NCBI RefSeq assembly: GCF_002743055.1
Contig: NZ_PDYM01000002.1
Location: 1-64,000 of the forward strand
Source of the DNA: Sporosarcina sp. P13
Lineage (GTDB): Bacteria > Bacillota > Bacilli > Bacillales_A > Planococcaceae
Length of the DNA stretch: 64,000 bases
Reading direction: 5' to 3'
The first letter of the stretch is position 1. The number at the start of each line of letters is the position of its first letter. Position numbers and translations under genes: made by a program. Positions 1-8,808 of this stretch are shown here, one piece after another. The notes below the pieces were generated by a model. It was given only the letters and a program-made list of their open reading frames with translations. It ran no database searches and was not told where the DNA came from.

Positions 1-194
1 AGGAGTGTACCGGAGCGGAAAAAGGCCGACTCCTGCGGGATCTAGCGCGAATGTTGAGACCCCACAGGAAGAGCCGTCACGAAGAACGGCTTTTGCGAGT
101 AAAAGCGTTAGCGTTAGGAGCACGGTTCCAGCGACGAGGAGGCTCAAGCGCGCCCCGCGGAAAGCGTGCCTTTTGGAGCGCAGGGGAACGGACT
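1..194 (+). repeat. Dispersed Bacillales-type intergenic repeat, near-complete copy
   Basis: The segment has the blocks typical of dispersed repeats in Bacillaceae/Planococcaceae: CCGGAGCGGAAAAAGGCCGA near the start, GAATGTTGAGACCCC in the middle, and CCCGCGGAAAGCGTG followed by GGAGCGCAGGGGAACGGAC at the end. The first roughly 75 bases recur at 2306-2384. It encodes no convincing protein although one frame is open. The left edge is cut by the window. Bases 195-397 after it hold only the leader of the sigma-factor operon. Confidence 0.6.
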
Positions 195-397
195 ATTTTC
201 TAGTTATGTCCCAGCCTTTTCACTTGATATAAAATCGGTTCTTCCTCCTGTTACACTAACGGTTGTTTTCTATCTACTACCTGTTTGTCATAGTTAAAAT
301 CCAAAAATCTTTTTTTAAATTGTAACGAAAGCTACGTTCAAGGTACTACTATAGTGAAGAGCTAAACAGAAGGTATTTTATGAGAAAGGAGGTCATC

Positions 398-886
398 ATG
401 AAAGAGCTCGAAAAGATTTATAAAGATATCCAGCCTAAAATCTATGCTTTTTTCTTAGTCAACACAAATATTCAAGCGGTAGCAGAAGATTTAACACATG
501 ATGTTTTTTATGAAGCATGTAAAAGCATACGTTCATTTCAAAAAAATTCAACACTTCAAACGTGGCTGTTTTCAATCGCAAATAATTTACTGAAAAAGTA
601 TTACCGTTCAACTAAATACGAAAAACAACTACAGTTGATCGTTGCCAATGAAAAAGAAATCCCAGAAAAATCATTGGAAGAAAAAATGATAATCAATGAA
701 GAAACAAAAAGCTTGATTAAACAAATTCAAGCTCTTGATGACCTCCCGAAGAAGATTGTTGTACTAAGAATATTTGGGGAATTATCTTATAAAGAAATCG
801 GGGAGCTTGTTGGAAAAACCGAAAATTATGTTCGGGTGACATTTCATCGCACCAAATTAAAACTTCAAAAAGAAACGGAGGCATGA
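398..886 (+). CDS. ECF-type RNA polymerase sigma factor
   Basis: A 162-residue extracytoplasmic-function sigma factor. Region 2 spans about residues 10-75, with AEDLTHDVFYEA and the promoter-melting segment LQTWLFSIANNLLKKYYR. A linker follows, then region 4 at about 110-155, with LPKKIVVLRIFGELSYKEIG as the helix-turn-helix start. ATG 398 was chosen because AAAGGAGG (385-392) lies five bases upstream; the in-frame ATG at 380 is upstream of that site. The stop overlaps the next gene (ATGA), so the sigma factor and its membrane partner are translationally coupled. The activating signal is not visible from sequence. A TGTAAC motif lies at 321-326, but no partner -10 at normal spacing was found. 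Confidence 0.9.
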   Translation: MKELEKIYKDIQPKIYAFFLVNTNIQAVAEDLTHDVFYEACKSIRSFQKNSTLQTWLFSIANNLLKKYYRSTKYEKQLQLIVANEKEIPEKSLEEKMIINEETKSLIKQIQALDDLPKKIVVLRIFGELSYKEIGELVGKTENYVRVTFHRTKLKLQKETEA

Positions 887-888
887 TG

Positions 889-1467
889 ATGACTAAAAGT
901 TGCTATATTGTTGAAGATTTACTCCCCTTATATAAAGAAGATCTTTTATCTAGCGAAACGGAGGATTGGGTAAACGATCATTTAAACAGTTGTTCACAAT
1001 GCAAAGCACTTGCACAACTTGCTGACAAACCTATTACTGAGGAAGTGCTCTCTTCACCTATAGATCATGAAAAAATGATGTCAAAAATCCAATATAAAAT
1101 TTCTTTATATCAAATGATTTTCATCGGAATGTCCTTTTTTCTAGCTTTACAAACAACGTTAGTAAATGATAGTTTTGGGTTTATTTTATCCTATACTATT
1201 ATGGGGTCTTTACTCTACTTATTTTATAAAAGCTTTAAAATTGTCGTAGCCATCGCATTTTTACCGGTCTTCTTCTGGTCTATTAGTTCAAGTTTCTCCA
1301 TGAACACAAATGAAATAGGCTACCCAACCACAACTTTACTTCAACACTTTTTCCAATCCATTGTTGGCTCTTCATTAATTGCCGTTATCCACTTAGCTTT
1401 CGCACTAGTTGGCGCGCTAATTGGATACCTAATTTTTAAAATCAAAGAGAGCGGGGAAAACAAATGA
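889..1467 (+). CDS. Membrane-anchored zinc-finger (zf-HC2) anti-sigma factor
   Basis: The N-terminal cytoplasmic part carries the zinc-binding anti-sigma pattern H31-x3-C35-x2-C38 (HLNSCSQC). About four hydrophobic helices follow between residues 75 and 185. This is the usual layout of an anti-sigma factor that holds its ECF sigma factor at the membrane. Three ATG codons occur in a row at 883, 886 and 889. The RBS ACGGAGG (875-881) favours 889, while 883 overlaps the sigma-factor stop. The 3' end overlaps the next ORF by four bases. Pairing with the upstream sigma factor is inferred from the operon and the zinc motif. Confidence 0.8.
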   Translation: MTKSCYIVEDLLPLYKEDLLSSETEDWVNDHLNSCSQCKALAQLADKPITEEVLSSPIDHEKMMSKIQYKISLYQMIFIGMSFFLALQTTLVNDSFGFILSYTIMGSLLYLFYKSFKIVVAIAFLPVFFWSISSSFSMNTNEIGYPTTTLLQHFFQSIVGSSLIAVIHLAFALVGALIGYLIFKIKESGENK

Positions 1468-2189
1468 CTAAGATTAAATGGATTTACTTAGTTGTGATTA
1501 TCATTTCAGTTGGAGCAGTCTTGTTCTTCTATAATGCGTTTAACGGAAATCCGATTTCCAAAATGACAGCTCAATCGACGCTTAAAAACCACTTGGAAAG
1601 TAACTATCCTGATGATGAATTCGTCATCCAAAGAGAATTTTATAATTTTAAAGATGGTGGCTATAATTTTTATGTCACACAAATTGGTGAGGAGGAACAA
1701 ACTGAATACGAGTTTATACTCACAGGGTTTTTCGGCTCAAATATTCACTCTGATGGCATCTATTACGCAAATCAAGATGTAAAGCTTATTAGTAAATTAC
1801 AAAAAGAAGCGAGCGAGGAAATTACAAATCTTCTTCAAGAAAAAGTACCAGAAGTACTTGAAGTAACCCCTCAGCTTGAAGTATTAAAAGGAAAATACCC
1901 ATCCGATGCAAATTGGTCAAAGGACTTTAAAGCTGAAAAACCAATGTATATCCACATTACCATCGACTCACGCAAGTTTTCAAAAGAAGATATGTTACAT
2001 GCTTCAATTTTAATACAGCGATCGTTACATGAATCAAACTATACGTATGAACATATAACGATTAATGGAAATATAATCGATGAGAATTATGAAGAAGTTA
2101 AAGGTGAACCATTTTGGGTTGTTAAATACGCGGTGGGATTTGAACATGATACAAAACTCACATTAAAAGATATTGAGCAATACGAGTAA
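1464..2189 (+). CDS. YfjL-like membrane-anchored extracytoplasmic protein
   Basis: A 241-residue protein with one N-terminal transmembrane segment (about residues 6-23) followed by an extracytoplasmic domain. The start FNGNPISKM plus TLKNHLESNYPDDEF recalls the Bacillus YfjL family, an uncharacterised group; this is recognition from memory, not a search. It is the last gene of the sigma/anti-sigma operon, overlapping the anti-sigma gene by ATGA and followed by a strong terminator. Its place suggests a role in sensing or a target of the ECF system, but that is inference. Confidence 0.6.
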   Translation: MTKIKWIYLVVIIISVGAVLFFYNAFNGNPISKMTAQSTLKNHLESNYPDDEFVIQREFYNFKDGGYNFYVTQIGEEEQTEYEFILTGFFGSNIHSDGIYYANQDVKLISKLQKEASEEITNLLQEKVPEVLEVTPQLEVLKGKYPSDANWSKDFKAEKPMYIHITIDSRKFSKEDMLHASILIQRSLHESNYTYEHITINGNIIDENYEEVKGEPFWVVKYAVGFEHDTKLTLKDIEQYE

Positions 2190-2222
2190 ATGAAAACGAG
2201 GAACAGACTATGACAAAACCTC

Positions 2223-2263
2223 AAAAATGCATGAAGAGCAATTTTACGCCTTCATGCATTTTT
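2223..2263 (+). terminator. Rho-independent terminator of the sigma-factor operon
   Basis: A perfect 14-bp inverted repeat (2223-2236 with 2250-2263) has a 13-base loop. The right arm ends in a T-run that continues to about 2269. It lies 34 bases after the stop at 2189. Confidence 0.85.
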
Positions 2264-2305
2264 CTTTTTGACTACGTATTTATAAACGCATCTTTTTTAA
2301 GATAC

Positions 2306-2384
2306 AGGAATGTACCGGAGCGGAAAAAGGCCGATTCCTGCGGGGATTTATCGCGAATGTTGAGACCCCGTAGGAGCGCAAGCG
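2306..2384 (+). repeat. Second, truncated copy of the dispersed repeat
   Basis: Bases 2306-2384 align with bases 1-75 of the window, with about ten differences and a short gap. They share CCGGAGCGGAAAAAGGCCGA and GCGAATGTTGAGACCCC. The distal half, with the CCCGCGGAAAGCG block, is absent. Both copies have the same orientation and flank the sigma-factor operon. Confidence 0.75.
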
Positions 2385-2429
2385 TAATTTTACCAACAGA
2401 AAGTATGATATGATTTTCTGCATTACACC

Positions 2430-3152
2430 TCAGCCACCAAAAATAGCCACATACTGGTTTTGCAATTCAAATCGATTGTTCTTCCATCCTAACGTATTCA
2501 TTATAAATCCTAAAGAATCCGCATTATATCTTCCCGCTATTTTTTGATAAGCCAATAATTCATAAACGCCATTCCCATCAAAATCTACCGGATACAATCC
2601 ACTCAACGGATTCACAAAACCGCTGATTGGTTGTTTTAACTTTCCGTTTCTATCATATATTTCATTCAAATAGTCCAACCCTTTTAGTGATAAATCAATC
2701 ATATACTTTTCATTGTTCAATTTACTTATTACTAGCACCTTGTAATGATCTAGATATGTGACTTCGTATGAATACAAGTTATTATACGCTTCAAAGTCAA
2801 ACAGCAATGTTGGTTTATTGCCCATATAGGAAACTATATAATAGTTCATTATCCCGCCACTGCCACCTGTAGCCATACTTATTAAAATCTCCTCCACACC
2901 ATTACCAGTAAAATCCCCTAAGTATAGCGTAGGATTGTAGCCCACATTTTCCTTCAGCGCAACACTCGTCAACATGCCCGTTCTACCATCCCGCACATGA
3001 AGCGTAATCTGCTGAACAAATGGGCTATCTACTGTTTTTATCCCTGTTAAATACACTTGGTCGGGTACTTTGTCTCCCGTAACATCGCCTGTAGTGGACG
3101 CTACAACCATCGTGTGATTTCCAATATTACTAGAATGATGATTAGTCATCAT
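2430..3152 (-). CDS. FG-GAP/VCBS-repeat-like calcium-binding protein
   Basis: A 240-residue protein with three Asp-rich loops typical of FG-GAP/VCBS beta-propeller blades: DVTGDKVPD (about residue 23), DFTGNGVEE (about 94) and DFDGNGVYE (about 200). These D-x-[TD]-G-[DN] loops normally bind calcium. There is no signal peptide or membrane segment. Two ATG codons (3152 and 3149) follow GGGAAGGGG, and either could be used. Similar proteins are common in spore-forming Bacillales, but the function is unknown. It stands alone between the truncated repeat and the minus-strand terminator at 3228-3262. Confidence 0.65.
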   Translation of the reverse strand: MMTNHHSSNIGNHTMVVASTTGDVTGDKVPDQVYLTGIKTVDSPFVQQITLHVRDGRTGMLTSVALKENVGYNPTLYLGDFTGNGVEEILISMATGGSGGIMNYYIVSYMGNKPTLLFDFEAYNNLYSYEVTYLDHYKVLVISKLNNEKYMIDLSLKGLDYLNEIYDRNGKLKQPISGFVNPLSGLYPVDFDGNGVYELLAYQKIAGRYNADSLGFIMNTLGWKNNRFELQNQYVAIFGG

Positions 3153-3227
3153 GGCACCCCTTCCCGCTGATTTGATTGTCCCTACTATCCTATGGGTTCT
3201 TAGGGTAATTGCTACTTAATAAAAAAT

Positions 3228-3262
3228 ACCCCCAATGGAAGCAGATTCATTTCCATTGGAGG
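3228..3262 (-). terminator. Terminator for the serine-hydrolase operon
   Basis: CCAATGGAA (3232-3240) pairs with TTCCATTGG (3251-3259). On the minus strand the stem is followed by a T-run (complement of 3221-3226). It closes the unit made of the serine hydrolase and the decayed gene downstream of it. Confidence 0.7.
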
Positions 3263-3287
3263 CAGGGCCACGATTCCTAATCCTGTA

Positions 3288-3549
3288 CTAATTTACAGGT
3301 GAAAACTCACCTAACTTCTTTTTATAATCCAGATGTAGAAGAATAGATAACATTACTAAAAAAATAACCATAGAAAAAGGTATTAGCCATGAATTTTCTG
3401 TATTTGCATAAAGAACTTAGAACATGACTACAATCGCAATAATTGGTGCTGCAAAATAATAATTTCTCGCATGATTATTGACCAAATGACACTGGCAGAC
3501 AGAATAAAACCAACTCCATTTTGACCATCATTCTAGCGATAAACTCCAT
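3288..3549 (-). pseudogene. Decayed small membrane-protein gene
   Basis: Translation of the minus strand gives coherent hydrophobic protein in shifting frames. A start at 3549 reads MEFIARMMVK. A second segment reads GVGFILSASVIWSII. A third reads ARNYYFAAPIIAIVVMF, then TAA. The same frame then runs on through ENSWLIPFSMVIF and ends LDYKKKLGEFSPVN-stop at 3288. At least one frameshift and one nonsense codon therefore break a gene of about 85 codons. It starts 16 bases downstream of the serine hydrolase and precedes that unit's terminator, so it was probably co-transcribed. The family is not recognised. Confidence 0.55.
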
Positions 3550-3564
3550 GACTACATGATCGAT

Positions 3565-5382
3565 TTAATAATAAAATTCCCAATAGACTATATTCACACA
3601 CAAAATAATGGTAGAACAGATTGTCAACATTCTACTAACTGCTTCATATTTATATGTTTTATAAGTTTTCATTTGAAAAAGTAAACATACGCTTATGGCA
3701 ACTGAACAGATGATATATATCAGATTTGCAGTTAAAAAAGGTTTAAGCGATGCATAGGTCGTCATCGATACTGTCTTGTAACTAATCCAAAGTACGTTAC
3801 TGAACAGGAATATATTTAATATCTGTTGACTGATCAGTACTATAGATTGTTTTTTCTTCCGTATTTTTTTAACGATAGCGTGGATCGTAAAGTAGAAAGT
3901 ATACAGAAAGGCGAATGCCCCTAGCAGAATGATTCCCCATTCAAAGAAATGTTTCGTATAAGGAATGTATAGTAAGTCTGTTTGTGCGGATGATAGCATT
4001 TTTTTCGTTTCTGTATGTTTGGAATACACGTCAAGAGCATACGCACTAAAATCCTCTTTTGCAATATAAATACTAGGTTCTTCTTGTGAATAATAAAAAC
4101 CATTCATCAGTAAATCGTGTGAATCCATCTGTTTCACTTGGCTTCTTAAAAATAGTCCATACACTTTACTAAAGCCGTGGCGGGGCACACGAGCTGGTTC
4201 GTACATACCAATCCATTGTGAAGAGTTCTCCAAGTTTGTATTATTTCCCGTATGCTTATATGTACCGAAAATAATTTCAGGAATCCCGAGTGTGAACGTA
4301 CTTTCGTTTGCCGTGTTCGTCAACACTAAAACACCTTTACGCTCAAGTCTGTCTACGTAAAATGAGGAACTAAAAGCCATGGTATTCCCCCCATGACCAA
4401 AAACTTGTTTACTAGTGGAAGGCAAGAAAAATAATCCATTTGCTATTCTTGGTAGATTCGATTCCGGGTAATATAAAGACGGTTGAAACAGCAAGTCAAT
4501 CGTTTGCTGCTGTTTAAACAACGGTGAACCATCTTCAGCTAAAAGCGCTTGTAACATTTTTTGAAGATCAGTAGCTACTCCCATGACACTTCCAGCCGCA
4601 TACAAAGGAATCACATAATGATTCGGTTCTATTAATTGAAGATCCGCTGTATATCCTTGCACCTTTTTCCTTTGTTCTTTCACCCATGGATTATCGTCCT
4701 GTTCGGCATCTATCGCTGTTTTCGTCATATGAAGTGGATCAAAAATATGTTTTTGGACGTATTCTCTATAATCTAAACCGCTCACTTCTTCAACAATATA
4801 CGCAGCGAGACTTGCCCCATAGTTTGAATAAGCAACGATTTGACCCGGCGGAAACACTTGCTTCGTATCAACAGCTTCTACTACTTCTCTTAATGAAGAC
4901 TTTTTAGTTGGATTATGGATCATTAAATCCGTATAACTATCATCGAACCCTGCCGTATGATGCATTAAATGTTGTAATGTCACTGGATTGTCAAACGATG
5001 TTTTTGATCGGAAATCCTGTGGCAAATACGTTTCAATATTTGCTTCTAAATCAAGTTCCCCATCCTCTACTAATTGTAAGACACTAATCCAAATAAGAAT
5101 TTTAGAAACAGACGCCCATTCAAAGACCGTTTCTTCATCGACGGGGGTCTGCTTATCTATATCCGCATAGCCTTTCATCTCATATATTATTTCATCTTCG
5201 TTTAGTACAATCGTTGCTACACCAGCGGCAGTTTTTTCATGTTCTTTTATATAGGCCTCTACTTTATCTTTTAACGTCTGCTGTGTCGATGCAGATAAAG
5301 CAGGTTCAGGTGTATAGACAAATAAAATCCAAACAAGGATTGTAGAAAGGAAAACGGTAAATAGTTTATTATACGTGTTCAC
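3565..5382 (-). CDS. Membrane-bound serine hydrolase, class C beta-lactamase/PBP4* family
   Basis: A 605-residue protein with an N-terminal signal or anchor helix (about residues 7-23). A serine beta-lactamase-like domain follows to about residue 380, and four C-terminal transmembrane helices span about 475-600. Catalytic motifs are visible: S91-x-x-K94 (SVSK), YSN (in YSNYG, about residue 185), and HGG (FGHGGNTMAF, about 333). The family includes D-alanyl-D-amino-acid peptidases, esterases and class C-type beta-lactamases. With an exported domain and a membrane tail, a cell-wall peptide or ester substrate is likely, but the substrate cannot be called. The downstream partner gene (3288-3549) is decayed. 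Confidence 0.8.
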   Translation of the reverse strand: MNTYNKLFTVFLSTILVWILFVYTPEPALSASTQQTLKDKVEAYIKEHEKTAAGVATIVLNEDEIIYEMKGYADIDKQTPVDEETVFEWASVSKILIWISVLQLVEDGELDLEANIETYLPQDFRSKTSFDNPVTLQHLMHHTAGFDDSYTDLMIHNPTKKSSLREVVEAVDTKQVFPPGQIVAYSNYGASLAAYIVEEVSGLDYREYVQKHIFDPLHMTKTAIDAEQDDNPWVKEQRKKVQGYTADLQLIEPNHYVIPLYAAGSVMGVATDLQKMLQALLAEDGSPLFKQQQTIDLLFQPSLYYPESNLPRIANGLFFLPSTSKQVFGHGGNTMAFSSSFYVDRLERKGVLVLTNTANESTFTLGIPEIIFGTYKHTGNNTNLENSSQWIGMYEPARVPRHGFSKVYGLFLRSQVKQMDSHDLLMNGFYYSQEEPSIYIAKEDFSAYALDVYSKHTETKKMLSSAQTDLLYIPYTKHFFEWGIILLGAFAFLYTFYFTIHAIVKKIRKKKQSIVLISQQILNIFLFSNVLWISYKTVSMTTYASLKPFLTANLIYIICSVAISVCLLFQMKTYKTYKYEAVSRMLTICSTIILCVNIVYWEFYY

Positions 5383-5461
5383 TAAAATTCAGACCCCTTT
5401 TCCCAATTAATCTTAGAAACATTTTTTTATAACAAGGAAAACAAACTACGCTACTACGGGA

Positions 5462-7732
5462 TCACCCTTCCACGCCAAGCCGAAGCCACTTTGCAGTTGG
5501 TGTGTCCACATGCACCATCTCTTCCGGTGTTCCTTCAAACAGTATATGCCCACCATTCTTCCCGCCTTCAGGACCTAGCTCAATCACCCAGTCACTCGCC
5601 GCTATAAAGTCTATATTATGTTCAATAATCACGACTGAATTTCCTTTATTGACGAGATTCTGAAAGACGTCCAACAATCGCGCATTATCATGTACATGCA
5701 ACCCTAATGACGGTTCATCCAACAAATAGATTTGTCCTTCTTTTTTCAAATGACTTGCCAGTTTCAGACGCTGCACTTCACCGCCACTTAATGAACTTGT
5801 CGTTTGGCCCAATGTCAGATACCCTAGCCCCACATCTTTTAGCGTGTCTATTTTTTTCACGATTTTAGGCATTGTAAAATAGTGATTCGCTTCGTCAATC
5901 GTTAACTGTAAAATTTCCACTATATTTTTCCCCTCGTAACGATAGGACAATGCTTCATCTGAATACTTCGTTCCGCCACAAACTTCACAAGGAATCGTCA
6001 CTGGATCGGCAAAGGCGACGTCTGGAGTCGTAACCCCTTTCCCATCACATACTGGACACGCACCTAATGAATTAAAACTAAACAAGCCAGCTGGTTGGCC
6101 CGTAGCTTTCGCAAAAATCTTACGAATATCATCCATGATCCCCATATACGTTGCGAGGGTTGAACGACTGGAAGTTCCTATACTTCCTTGACCTACCATA
6201 ATCGCATCGCCATAACTTTTTGGGAATGCTTCAAACAGTAAAGAACTTTTACCAGAACCCGATACACCACATATCGAAACCAAGACATTCTTAGGGATAT
6301 CTACGCTAACATCTTTTAAATTAGTAGTCATTGCATTCTTTATCGAAAAATACTCTTCACTATCTCTTGGCTGTTTATTTATTTCCAACGTGTGATCCAG
6401 GCTCGTCACCGTCGAAGCATTTTTCAACCCTTCAGGCGTTCCTTGGTAGACAATTTCTCCACCATGTACGCCTGCTCCTGGACCCATCTCAATGATTTCA
6501 TCCGCCACTTTTATAACGGCTACATCATGTTCGATGACGATTACCGTATTATGATTTGCTTGCAAACTTTTCAGCATGTTTAGTAATAAATCTACTTCTT
6601 CAGGATGAAGTCCTGCACTCGGTTCGTCGAAAATATACGTCAAATTATTTAAACTGCTCCCTAAATGACGCGCAATTTTCACTCGCTGCGCTTCACCACC
6701 AGACAACGTCCCCATTTTTCTTGCTAGACTTAAATAGCCTAAACCTAAATCTACTAGTTGTTTAATAGTCGGTATCGCTTGTTCCGCGATAGACTTTCCT
6801 AGTGGATCTTGAATTTTCTTTAGTTCACCTAGCAATTCTGTCAGCTCTAGTTGATCATACGCAGCAATATTGAAACCATTAATTTTACACTCCAATACTT
6901 CTGGATTTAAACCTGAACCAATGCAAGTTGGACAAACTGTATGCGTGGAAACTGCTAGTACATCATCCTGAGATGTTTGTTTTAGCTTCGAGACGTCGCG
7001 ATTAATATATAGTCGTACAAATCTAGGCAATAACCCGTCCCACTCATGATCCTGCGGTCCGTCTTTCGTATGAAAAGGCGCAAACACTCTCTCGCCTTCG
7101 GGTGGTCCATAAATCAATAAGTCATACGTTTCTTTAGAATAGTCTTTTATCGGTAGATCCGGATCAAATAACCCACCCGTCATCATCCACCGACCTTGCC
7201 AACCTGAAGGAGATAACGGCTTAAACTGTACCGCATACTCTCGCAACGATTTATCGGGATCTATCATCTTATGTAAATCCGGAGCTACAACCTCGCCAAA
7301 TCCACTACATTGCGGACATCTACCAAATGAACTTTGGCTTGAAAAGTCCGTAGCGGAACCTATAGATGGACTCCCCATTCTAGAAAACAGCAACCGAATC
7401 AATGGATGGATATCCATATACGTACCTACCGTAGAACGTGAATTGCCAGCTACCGCTTTTTGCTCAACAACGACGACTGGACTTAAATGCTGCATAAGAT
7501 CCGCACGCGGTCTTTCGTATCTAGGCATTTGATTCCGAACATATAGTGGATAGTTCAGCGTCATTTGTCTTCTACTTTCGGTAGCTAACGTATCAAATAC
7601 AACTGAACTCTTTCCAGAACCTGAAAGTCCTGTAAATACCGTAAGTTGTTCTTTCGGGATATTCAAATCTATATTTTTTAAATTATTTTCTTGTAGTCCA
7701 CGTAAGATTATTTCATCTTTACTATTCGCCAT
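5462..7732 (-). CDS. UvrA-like tandem ABC ATPase (short UvrA2/drug-resistance type)
   Basis: An ABC protein of about 756 residues with two UvrA-type ATPase halves. P-loops are GLSGSGKSS (about residue 34) and GVSGSGKSS (about 488). Signatures are LSGGEAQR (about 341) and LSGGEVQR (about 645). CxxC pairs of zinc modules are visible (CPQC, CPTC, CPVC, CEVC). It is about 200 residues shorter than housekeeping UvrA (about 950), matching the UvrA2/DrrC-like class, which lacks the UvrB-binding insert and is often linked to resistance to DNA-binding drugs. ATG 7732 has GGGGGG nearby; the frame stays open upstream to 7885 with no better signal. Its role in repair or drug resistance is inferred. Confidence 0.85.
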   Translation of the reverse strand: MANSKDEIILRGLQENNLKNIDLNIPKEQLTVFTGLSGSGKSSVVFDTLATESRRQMTLNYPLYVRNQMPRYERPRADLMQHLSPVVVVEQKAVAGNSRSTVGTYMDIHPLIRLLFSRMGSPSIGSATDFSSQSSFGRCPQCSGFGEVVAPDLHKMIDPDKSLREYAVQFKPLSPSGWQGRWMMTGGLFDPDLPIKDYSKETYDLLIYGPPEGERVFAPFHTKDGPQDHEWDGLLPRFVRLYINRDVSKLKQTSQDDVLAVSTHTVCPTCIGSGLNPEVLECKINGFNIAAYDQLELTELLGELKKIQDPLGKSIAEQAIPTIKQLVDLGLGYLSLARKMGTLSGGEAQRVKIARHLGSSLNNLTYIFDEPSAGLHPEEVDLLLNMLKSLQANHNTVIVIEHDVAVIKVADEIIEMGPGAGVHGGEIVYQGTPEGLKNASTVTSLDHTLEINKQPRDSEEYFSIKNAMTTNLKDVSVDIPKNVLVSICGVSGSGKSSLLFEAFPKSYGDAIMVGQGSIGTSSRSTLATYMGIMDDIRKIFAKATGQPAGLFSFNSLGACPVCDGKGVTTPDVAFADPVTIPCEVCGGTKYSDEALSYRYEGKNIVEILQLTIDEANHYFTMPKIVKKIDTLKDVGLGYLTLGQTTSSLSGGEVQRLKLASHLKKEGQIYLLDEPSLGLHVHDNARLLDVFQNLVNKGNSVVIIEHNIDFIAASDWVIELGPEGGKNGGHILFEGTPEEMVHVDTPTAKWLRLGVEG

Positions 7733-7938
7733 ACGTTTGTCCCCCCTAGCCGTCATTAGTTCATCATCTAGTAAGAAGTGTCCCTCTTTTCTATAACTAA
7801 CACTACTTTTCAAAACAAAAAAGACTGTAGAATGAAAATCTCTACAATCTCTGTTTAATCGAGAGTAGTAAAAGACCCCCAACACGAATCGATAATACGA
7901 ACTTCATGAATCCGCCTTCCCTACTAAAACTCCACCAC

Positions 7939-8289
7939 TCACTTCCGCAAAATTTTCTCCATCGCTTTTCCTTTAGCCAACTCATCAATTAGCTTATCCA
8001 AATAGCGAATTTCCCGCATCGTTGGCTCTTCAATTTCTTCTACTCGAACACCACACACCACGCCTGTAATCAACGTTCGTGACGGATTCATTTTTGGCGC
8101 CTCGGCAAAGAACGTCTCAAAATCTGTCTGTTTTATGAGAAGCTCGTCGAATTCCGCACAGCTATACCCTGTCAACCACAGGATGATTTCATCAACTTCT
8201 TCCTTCGTACGACCTTTCCTCTCCGCCTTCTTTACATAAAGTGGATAGACACTTGCAAAACTCATTGTATAAATTTTATGTTTAGTCAT
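7939..8289 (-). CDS. DUF2200 family protein
   Basis: A 116-residue soluble protein with the family hallmarks [20 protein letters not shown] at the N-terminus and [12 protein letters not shown] at about residues 31-42. DUF2200 proteins are small, widespread in Firmicutes and proteobacteria, and of unknown function. The gene is monocistronic. The 206 bases between it and the UvrA-like gene downstream hold no other gene. Confidence 0.85.
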   Translation of the reverse strand: MTKHKIYTMSFASVYPLYVKKAERKGRTKEEVDEIILWLTGYSCAEFDELLIKQTDFETFFAEAPKMNPSRTLITGVVCGVRVEEIEEPTMREIRYLDKLIDELAKGKAMEKILRK

Positions 8290-8767
8290 AGTACATCCCC
8301 CGTTCGTTTCTATTCAACCAGTTATAATATAGATCTTTTCTCTATTCCCTTATACTCCATAAGTATTAGATCTCCTCTATCATTCGATAATTACTTAGAT
8401 TAAAAATTACATATCTATGTTTCAAGCGTAGTATTTCCTGGGCAATCTTCGTTCTTCACATCACAAATCCAGCAACGCATTCGGGCGATTTAAAATGAAA
8501 TCATCCTTATCAAAACTACCTTTTTTAGTCTCTACATGCATTTTCCCGATAATAAATCATAACAATATCATTGAAATAGAACACAAAATAATGTTATTTG
8601 ATTTTTTTATAAAACACGGTAAATAGGATTAAACGGAACAAAATTTGAAGAGTATGTTATATACTTCGTGATTGAAAGATCAGCTCGATCACCTCTTAAG
8701 CCAAAAAACAAGCTATAAAACCCTGAATGAAATAGGAATAGCACAACAATTTATTGTTTCATTTTAT
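8290..8767. other. Long intergenic region without a convincing gene
   Basis: About 500 bases separate two divergently transcribed genes. The only coding-like stretch is a 26-codon minus-strand frame (8541-8461, reading GSFDKDDFILNRPNALLDL), possibly a gene remnant. The right end carries the leader of the LysE-family gene. Confidence 0.4.
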
Positions 8768-8773
8768 TATAAT
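8768..8773 (+). promoter_or_regulatory. Candidate -10 box (TATAAT) of the LysE-family gene
   Basis: A perfect TATAAT lies 35 bases before the start codon. The -35 position (about 8745-8750, AACAAT) is a poor match to TTGACA, so the promoter may be weak or activator-dependent. Confidence 0.35.
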
Positions 8774-8808
8774 CATAGTACGATAGTAGTTGAAAGGGAG
8801 TTGACCAG

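Noticed and set aside
5-232. Plus-strand open frame in the first repeat
   Set aside because: It lies inside a dispersed noncoding repeat, has biased Arg/Ser composition and no RBS.
320-352. ECF-type autoregulatory promoter before the sigma factor gene
   Set aside because: TGTAAC at 321-326 looks like a -35, but no CGTC-type -10 is found 15-17 bases downstream, and TACTAT at 347-352 is too far for a normal promoter.
8461-8541. 26-codon minus-strand frame in the 8.3-8.8 kb gap
   Set aside because: Protein-like but very short, without RBS or recognised relatives; noted only as a possible remnant.
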